A stretch of DNA of 16,280 nucleotides, taken from the NCBI GenBank assembly GCA_017408625.1, contig JAFQUG010000019.1, positions 1-16,280 of the forward strand, given 5' to 3'. The stretch comes from Clostridia bacterium (GTDB lineage Bacteria > Bacillota_A > Clostridia > Oscillospirales > CAG-272). The notes beneath the pieces are model-generated. The model searched no databases. It was given only the letters and a program-made list of their open reading frames with translations, and had not been told where the DNA came from. Positions 14,401-16,280 of the stretch are shown in pieces. The position numbers were made by a program, and so were the translations under genes. Each line of letters begins with the position of its first letter. Positions within the stretch are counted from its first letter, which is position 1.

Positions 14401-15068
14401 CCGAAGAAGATACGACCGAGCCCGAGGAGGATACGACCGAGCCCGAGGAGGATACGACCGAGCCTGAGGAGGACACGACCGAGCCCGAGGAAGACACGAC
14501 CGAGCCCGAGGAAGATACGACCGAGCCCGAGGAAGATACGACCGAGCCCGAGGAGGATACGACCGAGCCCGAGGAGGATACGACCGAGCCCGAAGAAGAT
14601 ACGACCGAGCCCGAGGAAGACACGACCCAGCCCGAGGAAGTGACCACTGAGCCCGAGGAAGACACGACCCAGCCCGAGGAAGTCACCACCGAGCCTGAGG
14701 AGGACACGACCGAGCCCGAGAAAGTGACCACTGAGCCCGAGGAAGTCACCACCCAGCCTGAGGAGGACACGACTGAGCCCGAGGAAGTCACGACCCAGCC
14801 CGAGGAAGACACGACCCAGCCCGAGGAAGACACGACCCAGCCCGAGGAGGTAACGACCGAAACTCCTACCGAAAAGCCCACGGAGAAGCCCACGGAGAAG
14901 TCCACGGAGAAGCCTACCGAACAGGAGTCCGATATGCAATCCGATGAGCAAGAGGAAAAGAAGGGGTGCAGGAGCACGGTGAGCACCTGTGCAGATATGA
15001 TCTTACTTGGTGTGTTGACGCTTGGCGTCTGCGTCTTTGGAAAAAAGCGCGATAAATCCATGAAATAA
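8475..15068 (+). CDS. Giant multidomain repetitive cell-surface protein
   Basis: A 2197-residue exported surface protein of unknown function. Residues 8-29 form a signal/anchor helix. Residues 40-442 and 443-867 are two diverged copies of a module: a beta-helix-like part (ATLTLNGYSG / STLTLTNYNG ... GVLNVRG / ATLNVIG) followed by a putative Ig domain (EGTLPEGLYL...GGILSGQF / EGTLPTGLDL...NGLLSGQV). Then come a Big2-like Ig domain (VTGISLDKDF, about 873-967), a beta region (968-1121), another Ig-like domain (1122-1210), Cys-knuckle repeats with about 20 CxxC/CxC pairs (1213-1945), 26 acidic heptads (1949-2130), five PTEK tetrads, and a C-terminal KKGCRST motif (2162-2168), hydrophobic helix (2173-2190) and basic tail KKRDKSMK. 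There is no LPxTG. The start at 8475 has AAAAGGAGG eight bases upstream and begins the signal; an ATG at 8373 in frame would run through the promoter region. Adhesion or polymer binding is an inference from the architecture. Confidence 0.9.
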   Translation: MKTKFRHIGYVVLIALAAVVTLALLIPAMQMEVQGIPATSVMLTDLEGNTVQLTDQDVQEATYSWVAETATLTLNGYSGRKITTNGDVNLHLKGTNTLTMDPNAESGVQSALYLDYNTVQITADEGGVLNVRGDLKTYFTAVCGSVNMVSGTLDINVTSASDGILYGIERSLTYDSSSENATVNITVERTVESNSFIYGVYNQAEFRECGDVGLSISLTGAENDTIIGVSTLLVYESGCKIKIDLDNGAGDDVLLKAAESCQGISLTEGGKVELGGYVESYSLPTYTNKNTVTTTPANNQYVWIETDGQPMHSSDFVLSNLDGTPCLNAVFEYSAEPAKLTWVGDGWFSIPASVVEDNASLNLQAGIRGANYHTNNDNTYWNFEVIEGTLPEGLYLYYGGILSGQFTTPCEAGSVTIRATDRAGTYWDTSDDEIVEFTIPYGACVDKDRFLKVGDADPVEMKQDGSGTGWSYDAESSTLTLTNYNGGPIKAEKPFDLRIVGENTITVSDTVRTTDYYQSYGIWLETNSSANVTLSADGDATLNVIGEGLTGDFALLRLSVLEIKSGTVNLIGSSDFSSTYNSTGCAVYGTLQFSVEQDDSADVTIDVQNTGATSFARLYGNGQSSGNVYVRECDNVTFTVNVAGNQNTEIEAVKGLELYQTSAKVMIVADNQESESRKCIAVENMGGLVLKEGGELDMSGLVRTYSLMTNVDPHTVCTTPANNNYYWHDTDSNPYLTMYELRDLNGHPITHVIFEYADEPAPVKWTGYGLIYIPDGMVGDRFSIDLRAGLVGGHSFYTTGAYWKYEVVEGTLPTGLDLGMYNGLLSGQVIAPCVAGKVKIVAIDMAGTAGDESDDRSVTFELSYGAFSTNKPVTGISLDKDFIILENTGKGSVSAIVTPADAAYPNVTASQTDGNGEISITEIATPVNGVSEISLRANGTAGVYTVKIVTVELGLLAPEFTVYVKEIMPEISINYENQRLQGFVTGASYYICGEDIEEVTFVADGYSYVIPEEWLGKTVQITRLNAEPTCNSDALEIAIPARPAAPTGLESVNSFDYESADGIITGTDESMEYRADHDDYWYSIEGDEVYNLAVGTYFVRYKSTDSAFCGLPATVVVGYDELGFDDLDEFDIPGGMTNTSFQVDLSQGIWGGKGPYTFTVEGPSWITVDSNWNLVASRPAEESDATTATITVTDADSVSRSVIINVGAVVAPHVCVFDQENPLAAYKISDADCLNPAKYYLSCTCGEAGDLPFDYGDALGHSFEEKIEDAAHLKAAGADCQHKNTYWLDCTRCNVISDSEFFEGSAVGAHVFDEESWGYKDAQGHAHLCTVENCTAHDDLKAHVPGEEATELSAQLCIACGYEVAPKKPHVHDIEFMKAKDADCTNTGNIAYYYCTGLCGKYFADEEATEEIVNKADVIIPALGHDYSEQLQNELHIKHVPENCVEVYTYWYNCSRCTACAKDDPSAEDKFYLGTVHGDHVFGDLVAEIPEVHTPEELSGGVAAHYRCSACEGYFTQQWVQTTLQALTGKVPEHTFNEVKINSTQHWTKCVCGKETEHIDHTGGTPTCTEQAKCEGCGYGYGQTVEHVFGELVAAVAAVHTQNELAASVAAHFRCTSCQGYFTEDKQESTLQALTGQMPAHAYDTQKSDAQGHWTECECGSKTETVAHTGGTATCTAKATCATCGKEYGELAAHDYSEATCTKKATCSVCGAETGELAAHDYSEATCTKKATCSVCGAETGELAAHDYSEATCTKKATCSVCGAETGELAAHTPNADDGDCTTDVTCSACGAVTAEGADAHTGGTATCTAKATCATCGKEYGELAAHDYREATCTKKATCSVCGAETGELAAHDYSEATCTKKATCSVCGAQTGELAAHDYSEATCTKKATCSVCGAQTGELAAHIEGDWVVTQAPEIGVAGKQVKSCTACGAVLKEQEIPALEEPTTEEDTTEPEEDTTEPEEDTTEPEEDTTEPEEDTTEPEEDTTEPEEDTTEPEEDTTEPEEDTTEPEEDTTEPEEDTTEPEEDTTEPEEDTTEPEEDTTEPEEDTTQPEEVTTEPEEDTTQPEEVTTEPEEDTTEPEKVTTEPEEVTTQPEEDTTEPEEVTTQPEEDTTQPEEDTTQPEEVTTETPTEKPTEKPTEKSTEKPTEQESDMQSDEQEEKKGCRSTVSTCADMILLGVLTLGVCVFGKKRDKSMK
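8592..11075 (+). repeat. Diverged tandem duplication of a ~400-residue module inside the giant gene
   Basis: Copy 1 covers about 8592-9800 and copy 2 about 9801-11075. Parallel landmarks are TTTPANNQYVW / CTTPANNNYYW, FEYSAEPAKLTWVGDGWFSI / FEYADEPAPVKWTGYGLIYI, WNFEVIEGTLPEGL / WKYEVVEGTLPTGL and the ends FTIPYGA / FELSYGA. They are clearly homologous but much diverged, so this is an old duplication. Confidence 0.85.
12912..13553 (+). repeat. Tandem duplication of a 107-residue Cys-rich unit
   Basis: Copy 1 is residues 1480-1586 (12912-13232), copy 2 is 1587-1693 (13233-13553). Both begin HVFG(D/E)LVA, contain VAAH(Y/F)RC(S/T)(A/S)C(E/Q)GYFT, TLQALTG and HW(T)(K/E)C(V/E)CG, and end in an HTGGT(P/A)TCT Cys unit. 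Confidence 0.88.
13476..14186 (+). repeat. 78-bp tandem repeats (26-residue Cys units) in two near-identical blocks
   Basis: The 26-residue unit (HDYSEATCTKKATCSVCGAE plus TGELAA) occurs six times, with two HTGGTATCTAK variants and one HTPNADDGD variant. Order: HTGG + 3 HDY units (13476-13787), the 29-residue HTPN unit (13788-13874), then HTGG + 3 HDY units again (13875-14186). The two 312-bp blocks differ at only a few, mostly silent, positions, pointing to recent duplication or gene conversion. All units keep the reading frame. Confidence 0.93.
14319..14864 (+). repeat. 26 tandem 21-bp repeats encoding acidic Thr/Pro heptads
   Basis: Exactly 546 bp in 21-bp steps. Units 1-14 all read EEDTTEP; units 15-26 are mixed (EEDTTQP, EEVTTEP, EKVTTEP, EEVTTQP, last one EEVTTET). 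The segment is highly acidic and should be an extended wall-spanning stalk, with many Thr as possible O-glycosylation sites. Length changes would stay in frame. Confidence 0.95.
14865..14924 (+). repeat. Five 12-bp repeats encoding PTEK-type tetrads
   Basis: PTEK, PTEK, PTEK, STEK, PTEQ directly follow the heptads. This changes the stalk from acidic to charge-balanced just before the C-terminal anchor. Confidence 0.9.
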
Positions 15069-15227
15069 ACCAAAATCCCCGCATTGTGCGATTGGCACAA
15101 TGCGGGGAACCTTATTTGCTTGTGTGCTGTCTTGTTCGGGTGTCGGGGGCGTGGGGCTTTGACAAGCCGCAAGCGTCAGCGAAAGACATGTAAGGATCAA
15201 AATCTGAATAAGAAAACTGTGGCGCAT
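15003..15227 (-). CDS. Small putative lipoprotein overlapping the 3' end of the giant gene
   Basis: A 74-residue ORF with a textbook lipoprotein signal: MRHSFLIQILILTCLSLTLA followed by AC, lipobox LAAC with the cysteine at 22, then a Pro/Thr/Gln-rich linker (QSPTPPTPEQDSTQANK). The start ATG (15227-15225) has AAGGAGA five bases upstream, and a promoter with a 17-bp spacer lies at 15259-15287, so expression is likely. After residue 39 the sequence is encoded by the hairpin at 15077-15107 and then by the antisense of the giant gene's last 66 nt, which looks unselected. It could be a genuine tiny lipoprotein, or the surviving 5' end of a longer gene truncated when the giant gene's 3' end came to lie here. 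Function unknown. The signal peptide, SD and promoter together are much stronger evidence than the ORF alone. Confidence 0.62.
   Translation of the reverse strand: MRHSFLIQILILTCLSLTLAACQSPTPPTPEQDSTQANKVPRIVPIAQCGDFGLFHGFIALFSKDADAKRQHTK
15077..15107. terminator. 13-bp perfect hairpin between the convergent giant and lipoprotein genes
   Basis: CCCCGCATTGTGC (15077-15089), loop GATTG, GCACAATGCGGGG (15095-15107), starting 8 nt after the giant gene's stop. It is very stable, but the plus-strand tail (AACCTTATTTGC) is U-poor. It is the only terminator candidate for the giant gene, and it lies inside the minus-strand lipoprotein ORF. Confidence 0.75.
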
Positions 15228-15258
15228 GGTGTCTCCTTGCAAATAGATGTATGCACTT

Positions 15259-15287
15259 GTTATATCACTGCCGGGAGACTTTTGCAA
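15259..15287 (-). promoter_or_regulatory. Promoter of the small lipoprotein gene
   Basis: On the minus strand: TTGCAA (15287-15282), a 17-bp spacer, TATAAC (15264-15259). The leader to the ATG at 15227 is about 25 nt. It is divergent from the epimerase promoter, with 20 bp between the -35 boxes. Confidence 0.65.
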
Positions 15288-15307
15288 GAGCTTTTTTATG
15301 CGGGCGG

Positions 15308-15336
15308 TTGACTTGCGGGCAATTTTGGTGTACAAT
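15308..15336 (+). promoter_or_regulatory. Promoter of the epimerase-like gene
   Basis: TTGACT (15308-15313), a 17-bp spacer, TACAAT (15331-15336). The leader to the ATG at 15436 is about 93 nt; I see no known riboswitch in it. Confidence 0.78.
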
Positions 15337-15435
15337 GTATTGAGTCGATTTGGGAAAGCGTGTCGTCGGCAGAGAATTTGGCGAGAGATTGCGCTGTATG
15401 CTCAGAAAATATCCCGAAACCTGAAGGAGAAGACC

Positions 15436-16251
15436 ATGGAACTTGGCGTTATGATTCAATTGAACGACCGTACCGAGCAAGAGCTTGAGCAGCTTGCCAA
15501 GATGGGCTTTCATGCCTGCCAGCTCAACTGCTGGAATCCCGCTCTTTATACCGAGCAGGTAGCAGAGAGCGTCAAGGCCATGCTGGCCAAATACGACGTG
15601 CATATCTCTACGCTTTGGTGTGGATGGTCGGGGCCTGCTGTTTGGAATTTTTACGAAGGGCAAAAGACGCTGGGTGTGGTGCCCGAGCAGTACAGAGCGC
15701 AAAGAGAGCAGGATCTGATCCGCGGCTCGGATTTCGGCGCGCTGCTGGGTGTCTCGCAGATCGCCACGCACGCGGGCTTTCTCCCCGAGGATCCGAATTC
15801 GCCCGTGTATGCCGAGGTCGTGGAGGTGCTCCGACGCATCGTGGCGCATTGCAAGCAGAACGGGCAGTATTTTCTGTTCGAAACAGGGCAGGAGACTCCT
15901 ACAACGCTGCTGCGTACTATTCAGGATATCGGGCTTGACAACCTGGGCGTCAATCTTGACCCGGCAAATCTGATCCTGTATGGAAAGGCAAATCCTGTGG
16001 ATGCGCTGGATACCATCGGCAAATACGTACGCGATATTCATGCCAAGGATGGCTGCTATCCCACGGACGGCCGTGAGCTTGGCCGAGAAACCGCACTTGG
16101 GGAAGGGCAGGTCAATTTCCCGGCTCTGATCGCAAAGCTCCGGGCGATGGGATATGACGGACCGATTACGATCGAGCGCGAGATCAGCGGCGAGCAGCAG
16201 ATCGCGGATATTCTCAAAGCACGGGAATTGCTTTTACGCTGCATCGAATGA
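15436..16251 (+). CDS. Sugar phosphate isomerase/epimerase (xylose isomerase-like TIM barrel)
   Basis: A 271-residue cytosolic TIM-barrel enzyme of the AP-endonuclease-2/xylose-isomerase-like family, which includes D-tagatose/D-psicose 3-epimerases, hydroxypyruvate isomerase, IolE and related inositol enzymes. It starts MELGVMIQLNDRTEQELEQL and keeps the family pattern of metal ligands: Glu149 (FLFETGQE), Asp175 (GVNLDPANL), His202 (VRDIHAKDG) and Glu247 (GPITIERE), with His112 in ATHAGF as a substrate-side residue. These ligands bind Mn2+, Mg2+ or Co2+ in relatives, which move a carbonyl or invert a ketose centre. The start at 15436 is chosen because AAGGAGA lies eight bases before it and the in-frame upstream extension would cross the promoter. 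Its sugar substrate cannot be told. It has its own promoter and no other sugar gene beside it in the window. The stop is 29 nt before the window end; the remaining bases show nothing clear. Confidence 0.9.
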   Translation: MELGVMIQLNDRTEQELEQLAKMGFHACQLNCWNPALYTEQVAESVKAMLAKYDVHISTLWCGWSGPAVWNFYEGQKTLGVVPEQYRAQREQDLIRGSDFGALLGVSQIATHAGFLPEDPNSPVYAEVVEVLRRIVAHCKQNGQYFLFETGQETPTTLLRTIQDIGLDNLGVNLDPANLILYGKANPVDALDTIGKYVRDIHAKDGCYPTDGRELGRETALGEGQVNFPALIAKLRAMGYDGPITIEREISGEQQIADILKARELLLRCIE

Positions 16252-16280
16252 GTGAACATAAAAAGATGCGGGTGCGGCCG

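Noticed and set aside
13476..14864. A CRISPR-like array, suggested by regular direct repeats
   Set aside because: The repeats are contiguous, have no unique spacers and remain in one reading frame encoding Cys knuckles and acidic heptads; no cas gene is present.
14319..14864. Programmed frameshifting or phase variation by repeat slippage
   Set aside because: Repeat units of 21 bp change length without changing frame, so on/off phase variation is not expected here.
13248..14951. A 567-codon minus-strand frame with Gly-Leu-Gly-Arg-type repeats
   Set aside because: It is the antisense reading of the 78-bp and 21-bp repeats, which stay open because their unit lengths are multiples of three. The sense frame has the signal peptide, Cys pattern and anchor.
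14114..15172. A 352-codon minus-strand frame rich in SSSGSVV repeats
   Set aside because: Another antisense shadow of the heptad array, out of frame with the lipoprotein ORF and lacking a signal or SD at its start.

Overview
The window looks like a chromosomal segment of a Gram-positive gut-type clostridium (Bacillota, Clostridia; an Oscillospirales- or Christensenellales-like organism is my guess). The reasons are the AAGGAGG ribosome-binding sites, sigma-A-type promoters with 17-bp spacers, a class I tetrahydrofolate (THF) riboswitch in front of a FolT-type ECF transporter subunit, an HPr-like protein of the clostridial type, and a huge repetitive surface protein with clostridial-style Cys-knuckle repeats. 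I see no tRNA, rRNA, CRISPR array, insertion sequence or phage gene. The base composition and coding style look uniform.

Layout. Positions 1-769 (minus strand) hold the N-terminal 256 residues of an AlgI-like MBOAT O-acyltransferase cut by the window edge. Diverging from it, a promoter and a THF riboswitch (908-1062) lead into what looks like one operon: folT (1133-1900), an ABC-F ATPase (1925-3868), a ROK-family sugar kinase-like protein (3870-4826) and a GmhA-like SIS-domain isomerase (4837-5439). The gaps are 24, 1 and 10 nt and no terminator lies inside. A second promoter drives a 77-residue HPr-like protein without the phosphorylatable histidine (5621-5854). A bidirectional terminator separates it from convergent tmk (5907-6524, minus).

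Divergent from tmk are a TlpA/ResA-like thioredoxin lipoprotein (6659-7189) and a membrane-bound one-component regulator with seven predicted membrane helices and a LuxR-type HTH (7284-8246), which ends at a strong terminator. Next is a 2197-residue surface protein (8475-15068). It has an N-terminal membrane signal, two diverged copies of a roughly 400-residue beta-rich module, Ig-like domains, about 700 residues of Cys-knuckle repeats, 26 acidic heptads (EEDTTEP type), and a C-terminal GC motif, membrane helix and basic tail in place of LPxTG. Its upstream region carries a 24-bp perfect palindrome and a 23-nt alternating purine-pyrimidine tract.

Convergent with it, and overlapping its last 66 nt, is a 74-residue lipoprotein ORF on the minus strand (15003-15227) with its own SD and promoter. 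The window ends with a sugar phosphate isomerase/epimerase-type TIM-barrel protein (15436-16251).

How the parts may work together (inference): folate level probably sets folT translation through an SD-sequestering hairpin, and may influence the downstream ABC-F, kinase and isomerase genes by co-transcription. The MBOAT protein, the giant repeat protein and the two lipoproteins all act at the cell envelope. The 7TM-LuxR protein is a plausible sensor-regulator for a neighbour, and the palindrome upstream of the giant gene is the best candidate operator in that region. No single new multi-gene system stands out. The most unusual items are the giant protein and its control region, the hidden small lipoprotein, the layered control of folT, and the His-less HPr-like gene with a hairpin at its predicted transcript start.
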